Positions 36,046-44,306 of a DNA stretch of 48,323 nt are shown piece after piece; position 1 is the stretch's first letter, and every line of letters starts with the position of its first letter. This DNA is from Methylomonas sp. Its GTDB lineage: Bacteria > Pseudomonadota > Gammaproteobacteria > Methylococcales > Methylomonadaceae. The stretch spans positions 1-48,323 of the forward strand of contig NZ_JALOBS010000035.1 of assembly GCF_023228165.1 (NCBI RefSeq), given 5' to 3'. The notes under the pieces are model-generated. The model was not told the origin of the DNA. It saw only the letters and a program-made list of their open reading frames with translations, and searched no databases. The position numbers and the translations under genes are program-made.

Positions 36046-36658
36046 AACTGCTTCCCGCCAGAACCTTGTGTTCGATCACATAGGTGCCCGGCTCGGCATT
36101 GGTTGGTATCGGTACCGTGGCGTCGGCATTCCAACCGCCAGCCGTTCTTAGATTGTTTTGCGGCGGCAACTCAGCCAGCGTGTTGCCATCTTTCTTCAAT
36201 ATCCAACTTTCCGATACTTGCGTGGACGTCATATTGGCCGGCAGCTGGACGGAATAATCCGTGAACAGCAAGACCGAATCGCCCGGCTTCACCATTTTTG
36301 GGTTCGATGTGCCCTTGTTTATTTTGATTTGGGTGGCATTCACGGATTTCGTCAAGCCGTAAACTTGTTGATCTTCCTGGACCGAACGCACCTGCGAGGC
36401 CTGATACTGACTGACTTTGACCGCGCCCCATCCGGTCACTGCACCCACCGCGGCACCGATCGCAGCGCCCTTAGCACATCCGCCGGCATTGCCGCCGGCT
36501 AGAAAGCCGGTCAAACAACCTAATGCCGCGCCACCGACCATGCCGGCCCCGGCGCCCATCAGTTGATCGTTACCCTGTTGGGTGGCGCAACCGCCGCTGA
36601 TTAATACCGGCAATATCGCCGCCGCTACGAGTTTTCTTCGCATATAGGTTTTATTCAT
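36008..36658 (-). CDS. Glycine-zipper lipoprotein
   Basis: A 216-residue protein from the ATG at 36658, preceded by TGGAG about eight bases upstream. The signal peptide ends in the lipobox LISGGC. A glycine-zipper region follows (MGAGAGMVGGAALGCLTGFLAGGNAGGCAKGAAIGAAVGAVTG, about 30-75), of the kind found in outer-membrane-associated lipoproteins. The C-terminal 120 residues look like a beta-sandwich domain (KPGDSVLLFTDYSVQLP..., NAEPGTYVIEHKVLAG), possibly Ig-like. Function is unknown; the operon context puts it with a kinase, a VWA protein and a periplasmic protease. Confidence 0.8.
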   Translation of the reverse strand: MNKTYMRRKLVAAAILPVLISGGCATQQGNDQLMGAGAGMVGGAALGCLTGFLAGGNAGGCAKGAAIGAAVGAVTGWGAVKVSQYQASQVRSVQEDQQVYGLTKSVNATQIKINKGTSNPKMVKPGDSVLLFTDYSVQLPANMTSTQVSESWILKKDGNTLAELPPQNNLRTAGGWNADATVPIPTNAEPGTYVIEHKVLAGSSYDTDESTFVVSR

Positions 36659-36674
36659 GGGGTCACTCCATTTA

Positions 36675-37844
36675 TCAATTTGGGGCGCCGACGACGGGCG
36701 ACTGGTTATTTTCGAAATAAGGCGTTGCACTACCCGGCGGCAATGCTGGAATGGTTTGATTCAACTGTTGAATAAATTGTTGAAGCTGCGGCACCGGCGG
36801 CGGTTGGATGGCTTCAAATTTAGCGTTCTCATAAGTCAGCTTGCCGCTGCCGGTTGGATACTCTAATCCCAGCTTGAAGCTGTGTTCCTCGCCGTCCACC
36901 GGCACGTAGGAGCGGAACGTGACCACATAATCGCTTTGCACGATATTCTGTATATCTTCGACAACCCGCTGCATCTTGTTCATGGTTTCACCGATCAAAT
37001 AGTAGACCCCGAAGGAGTTTTTGGAAAGGGATTCAAGGTTGGTGAAATATTTTTGGCTGAGTTTGGAATACGCCAACGAATACACCGGAATCGGTATGCC
37101 CATATTGGTGATGCGTGCGTTGAGTTCTTCGCGGGATAAGGCGCTGCCTTCGTCTAACCCATCGGAAAACACCACGATGGAGCACGAAGCAACATAGTTC
37201 TCGGGACCTAACGAGATGGCGCCTTGAGAGGTCATACCGCACATTTGCATGGCAGCGCCTACACTGTCGTATAGTCGGGTTTTTTTGCCGTCGGCACGCA
37301 CGTCCAACAGGCGCCGACCCAATGCCCCTGGATCGCGTTCGAATTGAGAGACGATGTCGTAACCTTCCTTGGTATCGCGTATGGACAAAATCGCCACTTC
37401 GTCTTGAGGACGCTTGCTATCAATATAGCGGGCGGCGGCTGTCAACGAAGCCTCGAACGGAGGACCAGCCATGGAACGACTGGCATCCAGGACCAGCACG
37501 GTACGCGTCGCTTCCGGCCTTTGCCTGAGCGTTTGGATGAAAGACTGTCTTTTCATCGGATCGTAGGATTGACCTTTCACCATCAGACCGATGTTCATGT
37601 CGTTGAGATTAATCAGCGGATGCATGCTTTGATCGAAGGTGCGGAAATAGACTTGTACGTAAGGATAGAGGGCATAGTTGACTTTATAAATCTTTAAACC
37701 GTACCCTCCGGACATACCGATACTGCCCAGATCGGCGTTAGCGGTATTCGAAATGGTCGGTAAGGCAAACACTGCCCACAAAAGTGGAACCGTTAATGAA
37801 CGGGATAGCCATTTAGGCCATGGTAGCAACCAGCGTGTTGACAT
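36675..37844 (-). CDS. Secreted von Willebrand factor A domain protein
   Basis: A 389-residue protein from the ATG at 37844, with GGAGAG six bases upstream. An N-terminal hydrophobic segment (VPLLWAVFALPTISNTANA) looks like a signal peptide. The VWA domain (about 100-310) has an intact MIDAS: VLVLDASRSMAGPP (DxSxS), a following Asp/Thr segment (DEVAILSIRDTKEG) and VVFSDGLDEG. The C-terminus is Pro/Gln-rich. VWA domains bind partner proteins through a metal ion; this one probably works outside the inner membrane, as a partner or substrate of the other operon products (inference). Confidence 0.88.
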   Translation of the reverse strand: MSTRWLLPWPKWLSRSLTVPLLWAVFALPTISNTANADLGSIGMSGGYGLKIYKVNYALYPYVQVYFRTFDQSMHPLINLNDMNIGLMVKGQSYDPMKRQSFIQTLRQRPEATRTVLVLDASRSMAGPPFEASLTAAARYIDSKRPQDEVAILSIRDTKEGYDIVSQFERDPGALGRRLLDVRADGKKTRLYDSVGAAMQMCGMTSQGAISLGPENYVASCSIVVFSDGLDEGSALSREELNARITNMGIPIPVYSLAYSKLSQKYFTNLESLSKNSFGVYYLIGETMNKMQRVVEDIQNIVQSDYVVTFRSYVPVDGEEHSFKLGLEYPTGSGKLTYENAKFEAIQPPPVPQLQQFIQQLNQTIPALPPGSATPYFENNQSPVVGAPN

Positions 37845-37891
37845 TGTTAACTCTCCGTTTGAGGTAAAAGACGATACGTTCGAATCCCCGG

Positions 37892-39577
37892 TTAATCGGT
37901 TTTGCGCGCGCCGCCAGGGATAATGACCCAAGCCGGTTTAGAACTACCCGAAGGCTTGGGATTGCTCTGCACGACCGGCGCTTTAACCACCGGCTTGGGC
38001 CTGGGCTTTGGTTTGGACACAGGCTTAACCGGTTCGGGTTCTACAAAAGTTGACGTCGGCTCGGGTTCGGGTAACGGCTCTATCACACGACTTTTCAACA
38101 ACTCCTGGGCCGATTCGGTTTCCCGAGGAGGTTGTGCCGCGGGCGCGGCGACCGGCGTTTGGGCAGGGGTTGCCATGGGAAGTTCGGGGCTTACCGGTAT
38201 TTGAGCGGGCGTCGGAGGAACTTGCTGGGTAACCTCTGGCGTCGGCGTTTGTGTTGGTAGAACGTTTTGAGTTGCGGCTGGCGGTACAGGCTCCACCGGC
38301 TCGGATGTCTTGGCATAATAGTAGTATCCGGCAGTGACGATAGCCGCCAGAATGATAGTGAGACCTATCAGCGACAAGAGCAATGATGTTTGCGAACCCG
38401 GTCGAGAAACAGCTACCGACTCGGCTTCCTTATATGCGGCGCCGGCGGTGGCGCGTCCGGTAGGAAGCTTGAGGCCGGTCGGTCTGCCGGACACGTTTTC
38501 GGTACTGCGATCCATCGCCACGGTACGTTGCGTCCATTCTTCACTGGCAATAGGCCGGGATTGCTCCATCGCGTCGACGCCGCTCAAGGCGAGCAAAAAT
38601 TCCTTCACCGATTGCTGGCGTTCATTCATATTCAGATTCAACGATTTGACGATCGCATCTTCTACCTGCGGCGGCAGATCGGAAACCAGTTGGGAAGGCG
38701 GTGTCAGAGCGACGCCGGCGATCCGTTCGTGAGCCGGTGTCGGATTCTGACCGGTCAATAAGGCGTAAAATGTTGCCCCCAACGCATAAACATCGGCACG
38801 CGCATCGGTGCCCGTGCCCATAACCTGTTCGGGTGGACTAAAGCCGACAGTCACCGCCATGGCCAGGGTGCGGGTTCGACCATCTTCCGCGGCTTCCTTG
38901 GCAATACCAAAGTCGATCAGCATGATACGATCGTCCTCGTTCAGCAGGATGTTATCCGGCTTAAGATCTCTGTGGACAATCGGCGGGTTTTGACCGTGCA
39001 GATAGATCAACACATCGCAAAGCTGGCGCATCCACGGGAAAAGTTTTTCCTGGGGTAGGCGCCGATCGGGATACTGCTTGCGTTCGCTGCCTAAGGTCCG
39101 ACTACCGCCGAATTTCAACACCAGGTAAACCATGTCGTTCACGGTTTTGCGGTCTATGATGTCGGGAATGCCCGGATGGTCGAGCTTGCTTAATAGCGAC
39201 GTTTCGTATTCGTCGAACATCGGCAAAGGCACTTCCTTCAGCGCCCTGCGCTTACCGCTCAATTGTAGATCGTCCGCCAGATAGGCTGCTCCGAAGCCGC
39301 CCTTGCCCAATACCGATTTGATTTGATAGCGGTCGAGAACCACCTCTCCCGTTGCGCGCAGCCAACCGAAGATACCGCGGATCGTACCATTGGGGGCGAA
39401 ATCCACGTGGGCCAGTTCCAGCCGGCATTGACTGCAGCGATAGCCGCGCTTTTGCAATTGTTCCAACACATTGTCGGTTCCGCAAGCCGGGCAGACATGC
39501 GCCTGCGCTTCCGCGCGCGGTGCAACCATAGTTTTATCGTCGTCGGAAGTCATGTTATCGGATGAATCCATATTCAT
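37892..39577 (-). CDS. Membrane-anchored Ser/Thr protein kinase
   Basis: A 561-residue protein. The N-terminal zinc-ribbon-like segment CPACGTDNVLEQLQKRGYRCSQC (about 28-50) precedes a complete Hanks-type kinase domain (about 80-340): LGKGGFGAAYLADD, catalytic Lys in RRALKEV, HRDLKPDNILL, LIDFGIAKEA and the substrate-loop GFSPPEQV. A single membrane helix (LLLSLIGLTIILAAIVTAGYYYY, about 395-417) leads to a Pro/Thr/Glu-rich periplasmic tail. All catalytic residues are present. The start ATG overlaps the stop of the FHA-ABC gene (ATGA). An FHA-containing partner next door suggests phospho-Thr recognition. No PP2C phosphatase is in the window. Confidence 0.93.
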   Translation of the reverse strand: MNMDSSDNMTSDDDKTMVAPRAEAQAHVCPACGTDNVLEQLQKRGYRCSQCRLELAHVDFAPNGTIRGIFGWLRATGEVVLDRYQIKSVLGKGGFGAAYLADDLQLSGKRRALKEVPLPMFDEYETSLLSKLDHPGIPDIIDRKTVNDMVYLVLKFGGSRTLGSERKQYPDRRLPQEKLFPWMRQLCDVLIYLHGQNPPIVHRDLKPDNILLNEDDRIMLIDFGIAKEAAEDGRTRTLAMAVTVGFSPPEQVMGTGTDARADVYALGATFYALLTGQNPTPAHERIAGVALTPPSQLVSDLPPQVEDAIVKSLNLNMNERQQSVKEFLLALSGVDAMEQSRPIASEEWTQRTVAMDRSTENVSGRPTGLKLPTGRATAGAAYKEAESVAVSRPGSQTSLLLSLIGLTIILAAIVTAGYYYYAKTSEPVEPVPPAATQNVLPTQTPTPEVTQQVPPTPAQIPVSPELPMATPAQTPVAAPAAQPPRETESAQELLKSRVIEPLPEPEPTSTFVEPEPVKPVSKPKPRPKPVVKAPVVQSNPKPSGSSKPAWVIIPGGARKTD

Positions 39578-41856
39578 TGTTTTCGGTCTTTCAATTTTAG
39601 TCCCAATACCGCTAAGCCCAGGAATACGCCACCCAACACGGCGGTCATAGTCAGATCCTTGCCGAATGCGCCGCTGATAGGGATGATAAGCTGGCCGCTC
39701 GGGTCGCGAATCGCCAGGCTGTCGGCACTAAGCGTGGTTTTCATCGCATCCAGAGCCCAGAACGAAATCACGCTGCTCTTGGCGACCCACTGGGAGGCCT
39801 CGCCGAGGTGTACGACAGCATTGGATAACACCATCTGCGGTATCAATAAAATCGGCGCCATCGCCACTGCCTTGTCGTTGCTGTCGACGAAGGCGCTGAC
39901 CGCCAAGCCCATGCAAGTCGCAGCCAATCCGGACAGAAATAGCGTGACCAAACGTTCCAGGAAATTTCCCGGCAAAGTTATCATACTCATCACAATGCCG
40001 AGCAAAAAGATACATTGAATCAGGCACAGCGCCGATAACGGCAATAATTTGCTGATCAGATATGGGGCAATGCCTAAATTGACCGAACGCTCTCGCAAAT
40101 AAATCGGCAATTCCTTAACCAGCTCGCGGGCAGCGTTTAGCGTACCGAACCAAATAGCAGACAACACCAGAATAAAGGCGATCTGGCTTTCCGCTGTCGC
40201 TCGCGCCAGACCAAGCCCCTCGGTATCGAATACCAAGCCGATCACAATGGCAATCAACGGCGCTTGCAGCAACAAAATCGAAAGGTTTTTCTTGTCGGCG
40301 AGAATCAGGTCGAAGTAGCGACGAATCAGGGTTGCCGTCTGCCGCATGTCGAACCACGATCGGCGCGGCCTCAGTAATTGCAGCCCTAGCGAAGAGTGAT
40401 CGGCTTGCTGGCCAGCGGCTTCGCGGTTCATACGCTCCAGCACGTAATGGTTGTAAATACCGGATGAACGGTAGCGCTGCGCCCAGAAGTCCGCAGAATT
40501 GCTTTCCAATAATTCGTAAACATCTGACAATCGGTTTACGCCAAAGTAGCCGGTTGCTTCGGCGGGCGGGCCGAAATAAACCAGTTTCCCTCGGTGCAGC
40601 AAAATAACCTGATGACAAACGTCGATATTTTCCAGGGTATGAGTGACGCAGATGACGGTTTTTTGATCCGCGGCCAGGTCGGCGAACAAGTGCATCATGC
40701 GCTTGTCGGTGCCGGCGTCCAAGCCGCTGGTAACTTCGTCCAGGTAAAGAATATTCGGGTTGGCAACCAATTCCACCGCCAGGCTGACGCGCTTGAGCTG
40801 GCCGCCGCTCAAGGGAGCTGGTGTGTCTATGGGTAAATCCGCCTTCTCCGTTAATTCCACTTTTTCCAGCACGCGCGCGATGTATTCCTCGGCCTCCTCC
40901 GTCGCAGTATCCGGCGGCAGACGAAGCCTTGCGGTGTATTGCAGTGCCCTACGGATGCTGATTTTTCGATGTACGATGTCTTGTTGCGGTACGTAGCCGA
41001 TGGCTGAGCGGAAGCTGTCCAAGCATGCGTAAAGATCGGTGCCGTTATAAAGTATGGTGCCGCCGGTCGCGGGGCGGCGGGCGTTCAGTGCGTCTAAAAG
41101 GGTCGACTTGCCGGAACCGCTGGTACCGAAGATGGCGACAAACTCCCCCGGCTCGATGACAAGGTTGATATCATCCAGAAGACGTTTGATTTGGTGACTG
41201 GAACGGTCGGCGACTTCCTTGTAAAGTCCGCGTACTTCGATACCAACCCTGCCCGAGGTATCGACCGGCTCCAATGCCTCGCCGGTGAATAAATAGGTGA
41301 ACGATGCGATGGCGACACGGTCGCCCTGCTGCAAAAACATTCTATCTGTCAGTCGCCGTCCGTTGACGAAAGTACCATTGGTACTGTTCAAATCTTCAAG
41401 TTCCACCCCTTTTTGTCCGCAGTAAAGTTTGGCATGTTCGCGGGAGACGAGCGGGGAAGAAATATACAGATCGCAGCCTGGATGGCGGCCGATGGTTAAA
41501 ATGGCGGATTTGGCAGCGGCTTGCGAAGAAGGACTCGACGCCGCGGCATGCGGTTCCGAAAAACTGATCTGGAACAGGCTGGAACCGAGGGACAGCCAGT
41601 CGCCGTTTTTCAACGGGGTCGCTGCGTTAATAGAGGTACCGTTGATGGCAACGGCGGATTGAGCTATCGGTTCCAGGTGTAAACCGGTCGGCAACAGCTG
41701 TAGTAGCGCATGCTGCTGCAGGATATCCTGTCCTTGCAAGACAATTTCGTTACCGTCACTGTTACCTAATACATACCGTTTTCCTTGCTTCAAGCTGATG
41801 ATTTTTCGTTCGCGATTATAAGAGGTACGTAACTCTATAGTTTGTTGTTTGAACAC
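39574..41856 (-). CDS. FHA-FHA-ABC transporter fusion (ABCG-type half transporter)
   Basis: A 760-residue protein. A degenerate FHA domain (about 20-95) is followed by a canonical FHA domain (about 118-195: IGRHPGCDLYISSPLVSREHAKLY...LEDLNSTNGTFVNGRRL) with the phospho-Thr-binding Arg, Ser and His. The ABC ATPase (about 208-445) has Walker A GTSGSGKST, signature LSGGQLKRVSLA and Walker B ILYLDEVTSGLD. An ABC2-type permease with about six helices (500-755) ends it. The start is GTG at 41854-41856, with AGGAA upstream. It is the first gene of the operon and the obvious partner of the kinase at 37892. Substrate unknown. Confidence 0.93.
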   Translation of the reverse strand: MFKQQTIELRTSYNRERKIISLKQGKRYVLGNSDGNEIVLQGQDILQQHALLQLLPTGLHLEPIAQSAVAINGTSINAATPLKNGDWLSLGSSLFQISFSEPHAAASSPSSQAAAKSAILTIGRHPGCDLYISSPLVSREHAKLYCGQKGVELEDLNSTNGTFVNGRRLTDRMFLQQGDRVAIASFTYLFTGEALEPVDTSGRVGIEVRGLYKEVADRSSHQIKRLLDDINLVIEPGEFVAIFGTSGSGKSTLLDALNARRPATGGTILYNGTDLYACLDSFRSAIGYVPQQDIVHRKISIRRALQYTARLRLPPDTATEEAEEYIARVLEKVELTEKADLPIDTPAPLSGGQLKRVSLAVELVANPNILYLDEVTSGLDAGTDKRMMHLFADLAADQKTVICVTHTLENIDVCHQVILLHRGKLVYFGPPAEATGYFGVNRLSDVYELLESNSADFWAQRYRSSGIYNHYVLERMNREAAGQQADHSSLGLQLLRPRRSWFDMRQTATLIRRYFDLILADKKNLSILLLQAPLIAIVIGLVFDTEGLGLARATAESQIAFILVLSAIWFGTLNAARELVKELPIYLRERSVNLGIAPYLISKLLPLSALCLIQCIFLLGIVMSMITLPGNFLERLVTLFLSGLAATCMGLAVSAFVDSNDKAVAMAPILLIPQMVLSNAVVHLGEASQWVAKSSVISFWALDAMKTTLSADSLAIRDPSGQLIIPISGAFGKDLTMTAVLGGVFLGLAVLGLKLKDRKQ

Positions 41857-42350
41857 CGAACGTTCCTATTTTTAGCGTTTTTGATCGAAGTTCGGCCAAG
41901 GTTTAAAGCTCAGCGTTAGCAAGAATTAATCGAGAGAAACCTATGTTGATCGGCGTTGTTTTAGCTATCGAGGATTGTAAGTGAGCGGTGCTAATATTTC
42001 TGGTTGTTGCTCTATACAATCGGAAATGGACTCGAAATCGCTAACAGCGCATGGCAATTAACATTGGGCCTGGGCCGAATGTAGCATTAATTTTAGATTA
42101 AGAGCAATGGGCTTGGTCTATTTTCTATTCGGAAGATTGGCCAATTTAGGAGCCGCCGAGATTCGATTTGCTGATGCTTGCTTTTACAACAGCGAGAAAG
42201 TGATGGATGGGTTTTATTTGGCTGCGCGGCATATCTGAGGTGAGCACTAGAAAGAACACCCCTGAAAGGCCATGATGAGCAAACCCGATCAGCTATTTTT
42301 ATTCTGGAATCGGAACTTCATCCGGGCATCTAGGTCGTATTGGTGGAGAT
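41857..42350. other. Intergenic region upstream of the FHA-kinase operon
   Basis: No gene recognised. It must hold the minus-strand promoter of the operon, but I see no convincing -35/-10 pair. Several short open frames have no similarity. Confidence 0.35.
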
Positions 42351-42354
42351 AGTA

Positions 42355-42409
42355 AAATGTCGGTGTATCTGTAGCGTTATGATGCAGTTGCACCGACATT
42401 TTTTTTACT
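42355..42409 (+). terminator. Hairpin with long T run (terminator or end of a small RNA)
   Basis: Stem AAAATGTCGGTG / CACCGACATTTT enclosing about 25 bases, with a following run of eight T. It looks like a Rho-independent terminator on the plus strand, but no gene lies just upstream, so it may end a small RNA or a leader for the gene at 42471. Confidence 0.65.
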
Positions 42410-42470
42410 TTAAATTCATTTCCCGTCAAATTGACAGGGTTTCTCGGTATTTCAGCTTTTGGTCCGGCAC

Positions 42471-42782
42471 ATGTTCAAAATCTACAAACGAACCATCCAT
42501 ATCGGTACAACAGGACATCCTCAACGGCTTAAATATAAAGTCGAACAAAACTCAGGTTCCAGTGTTCCGAATATCTTAACGATTCCGGCAGCGATTGCAG
42601 GCGCGGTGTTAGGCATTTTGGCCTTTTCGGTGTTTTTTGCCGTTCTGTTAATTCCACTGGGCATTGTTGGATTTAGGGCATGGCGTCTAATGAGAACGGT
42701 ACAGCAACAAACCGGTCCTCAATCAGATGCCGGAAGCCTTACTGCCGAATACACCGTTATTTCCGATAAAGATAAACACTAA
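42471..42782 (+). CDS. Hypothetical small membrane protein
   Basis: A 103-residue protein from the ATG at 42471 (another ATG lies 12 bases upstream). A basic N-terminus (MFKIYKRTIHIGTTGHPQRLKYKVEQ) is followed by a long hydrophobic segment, ILTIPAAIAGAVLGILAFSVFFAVLLIPLGIVGF, likely one or two membrane helices, and a polar tail. Homologues are unknown to me. The hairpin at 42355-42409 sits about 60 bases upstream. Confidence 0.6.
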   Translation: MFKIYKRTIHIGTTGHPQRLKYKVEQNSGSSVPNILTIPAAIAGAVLGILAFSVFFAVLLIPLGIVGFRAWRLMRTVQQQTGPQSDAGSLTAEYTVISDKDKH

Positions 42783-42866
42783 AGTTTTTTAAGGTATTAA
42801 TAGCTCCCACAGCCCAAGCCTAAAGCGTATTAAGCCAAACCCGCTTGCCCAGTTGGCATACAGAGC

Positions 42867-43004
42867 TTAATTGCCGGATTCTGGATTGTCGGCTTTATCC
42901 GATCTCAATCGTTCTTGCTTATCTTTTTTAAACTCGTAATTAACGAAAAACAAGCCGCCCAACAAGCTCAGCAGCATCACGATTTCTAGGATTTCTCGCA
43001 TCAT
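42867..43004 (-). CDS. Small single-helix membrane protein
   Basis: A 45-residue ORF reading MMREILEIVMLLSLLGGLFFVNYEFKKDKQERLRSDKADNPESGN. It has one membrane helix followed by a basic then acidic cytoplasmic tail. GGTGA lies about six bases before the ATG pair at 42999-43004, and the amino acid pattern is that of real small membrane proteins. Confidence 0.5.
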   Translation of the reverse strand: MMREILEIVMLLSLLGGLFFVNYEFKKDKQERLRSDKADNPESGN

Positions 43005-43058
43005 TTCAATCACCGTACATATAAGAAAACGGCCAACGGCCTTAAGGTGGAGGTGTTA

Positions 43059-43133
43059 ATGATTTCTGCTTGGATGCCCCGTCCGAAACGAGCCTCACAC
43101 CGTCAACTCCCTCTTTCAAAGGCTACCGAGTGA
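43059..43133 (+). CDS. Very short ORF with strong ribosome binding site
   Basis: Twenty-four codons, MISAWMPRPKRASHRQLPLSKATE, preceded by GGTGGAGG five bases from the ATG. It is basic and without a hydrophobic segment. It might be a leader peptide or a small protein; the ribosome binding site is the main support. Confidence 0.3.
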   Translation: MISAWMPRPKRASHRQLPLSKATE

Positions 43134-43258
43134 AAATGTTTAGTCAATTACCGGGGAATTTTAGCGACGAGCACCCAACATGCCGCACGCCCTGTCTGCG
43201 ACAATTTGTCACATTTTTTCTGGACAGATGAATTTTTATCCCATAGAATGCATCCACC

Positions 43259-43272
43259 TTGACTTAGGTCAA
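43259..43272 (+). promoter_or_regulatory. FNR/ANR-like operator
   Basis: TTGACTTAGGTCAA is a perfect inverted repeat of TTGAC-N4-GTCAA, close to the FNR/ANR consensus TTGAT-N4-ATCAA. A -10-like TATCTT lies at 43290-43295, so the box would be centred at roughly -37 to -41 from a start at 43303-43307, the activating position. Confidence 0.55.
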
Positions 43273-43302
43273 TACGCCTCGCAAGAGCGTATCTTTGAGG
43301 AG

Positions 43303-43433
43303 GGAGGTAAGCGACCGTGAATACGGTACAACAATAATAAAAGCGCAAGCTATTAACCTGCTGTCTTTGATGGCGGGCGTCCACAAAAAACATAAAAATC
43401 ACCGGACGAAGCCCACTTAATGTGGGCTTTTTT
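43303..43433 (+). ncRNA. Putative FNR-controlled small transcript
   Basis: A region of about 130 bases bounded by the FNR-like box with its -10 element and a clear terminator (43409-43433). It begins with a purine-rich Shine-Dalgarno-like tract (GAGGAGGGAGG, from about 43297) and could encode only a six-residue peptide from GTG at 43317 (MNTVQQ), followed by two stop codons. A regulatory RNA or leader is more likely than a protein gene. Confidence 0.4.
43409..43433 (+). terminator. Rho-independent terminator
   Basis: Stem AGCCCAC / GTGGGCT with loop TTAAT, followed by six T. It ends whatever is transcribed from the FNR-like promoter. Confidence 0.8.
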
Positions 43434-43578
43434 ATGCCTGCGGTATCCCCATTTATTAATCGGATGACCAAAAATCCCCTCCCGCATCCGCACAGATGCT
43501 GGTCGCAGAGTGTTCCATTGATGAACGCATCAGCACGCCAATCACTTCGCGCGCTCGCCCGCACCAAGATCCAGGCAC

Positions 43579-43613
43579 AAAAAAAGCCCCTAGCGTGAGC
43601 AACGCTAAGGGCT
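43579..43613 (-). terminator. Rho-independent terminator (minus strand)
   Basis: On the minus strand, AGCCCTTAGCG / CGCTAGGGGCT followed by seven T. It lies about 50 bases after the 42-residue ORF at 43665-43793 and supports that ORF being transcribed. Confidence 0.75.
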
Positions 43614-43664
43614 ATGGAGTTTGCAGTCCGGGAGAGGTCTGCTTGGACTAACGGAGGTTACACA

Positions 43665-43793
43665 TCAAGCTTTAGCACGAGCGGGTCTTGCAAAATCGAA
43701 GTGACTGGATAACGCTGCGGCACCGACCAACAGAGTGGACATCACAACCTGAGCGGTCATAGGGTCTTGATGCAGATTTTCGGATGTATTCAT
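43665..43793 (-). CDS. Small hypothetical protein (42 residues)
   Basis: Reads MNTSENLHQDPMTAQVVMSTLLVGAAALSSHFDFARPARAKA. A short hydrophobic stretch (VVMSTLLVGAAALSS) is flanked by an acidic N-terminus and a basic C-terminus. An AGGCGACG tract precedes the ATG and a good terminator follows, so it is likely an expressed small gene. No family recognised. A longer overlapping frame up to 43968 is judged spurious. Confidence 0.45.
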   Translation of the reverse strand: MNTSENLHQDPMTAQVVMSTLLVGAAALSSHFDFARPARAKA

Positions 43794-44012
43794 CGTCGTC
43801 GCCTAAAAAGTATCCAGTCATGTTTAAGTTCGACTTCACTATAAACCCATTCATAAAATACACAATAGAGCAATAAATGGATGGTTTGTTTTGTTTTTTG
43901 AAACAATGCAGCAGCATTTTTTCAGCTACACTGTCTGGATTGGCGGTTTTGTGGTGTACCTTTAACATACGAAGGCGTAAGCTTTAGCTATTCCCCATCG
44001 GAGGGCAGTGTC

Positions 44013-44306
44013 ATGAGCCACCATCTGAATTTACTCCGCGCCCTGTTTCAAGATCCGCTCAGCGGGAACGTACATTGGCGGGAAATCGAATCTCTCCTGC
44101 ATCATTTGGGCGCAAAGATTGAACCCAGCCATGGGGCTCGATTCCACGTGCTACTCAATACGGTCGATGTGGTGCTGCATCACCCGCATCAAAGCGGCGT
44201 ACTGAGCAAGCAAGAGCTCAAACATATCCGGGAATTTTTAAGTCGCGCCGGAGTTAGCCCGAGTCAATACGAAGCGGAACGCAAAAAAGACCCAGTAGCC
44301 GACTAA
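44013..44306 (+). CDS. HicA-like small protein, without partner
   Basis: A 97-residue protein. The core VHWREIESLLHHLGAKIEPSHGARFHVLLN...VVLHHPHQSGVLSKQELKHIREFLSRAGV resembles the double-stranded-RNA-binding-like fold of HicA mRNA interferases. It is longer than classical HicA and the usual G-S-H catalytic loop reads GARFHV. No hicB antitoxin gene is next to it. GGAGGG lies seven bases before the ATG and a terminator follows. Toxin activity is doubtful; it may be a domesticated relative. Confidence 0.65.
   Translation: MSHHLNLLRALFQDPLSGNVHWREIESLLHHLGAKIEPSHGARFHVLLNTVDVVLHHPHQSGVLSKQELKHIREFLSRAGVSPSQYEAERKKDPVAD

Noticed and set aside
31805..37890. Possible att site pair from the tRNA-Arg 3' end (a 10-base GTTCGAATCC match near 37878)
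   Set aside because: The match is too short, lies between two genes of the intact FHA-kinase operon, and no integrase gene is present.
43148..43567. 139-residue minus-strand open frame
   Set aside because: It spans the FNR-like box and the plus-strand terminator, has no ribosome binding site or family similarity, and looks like chance.
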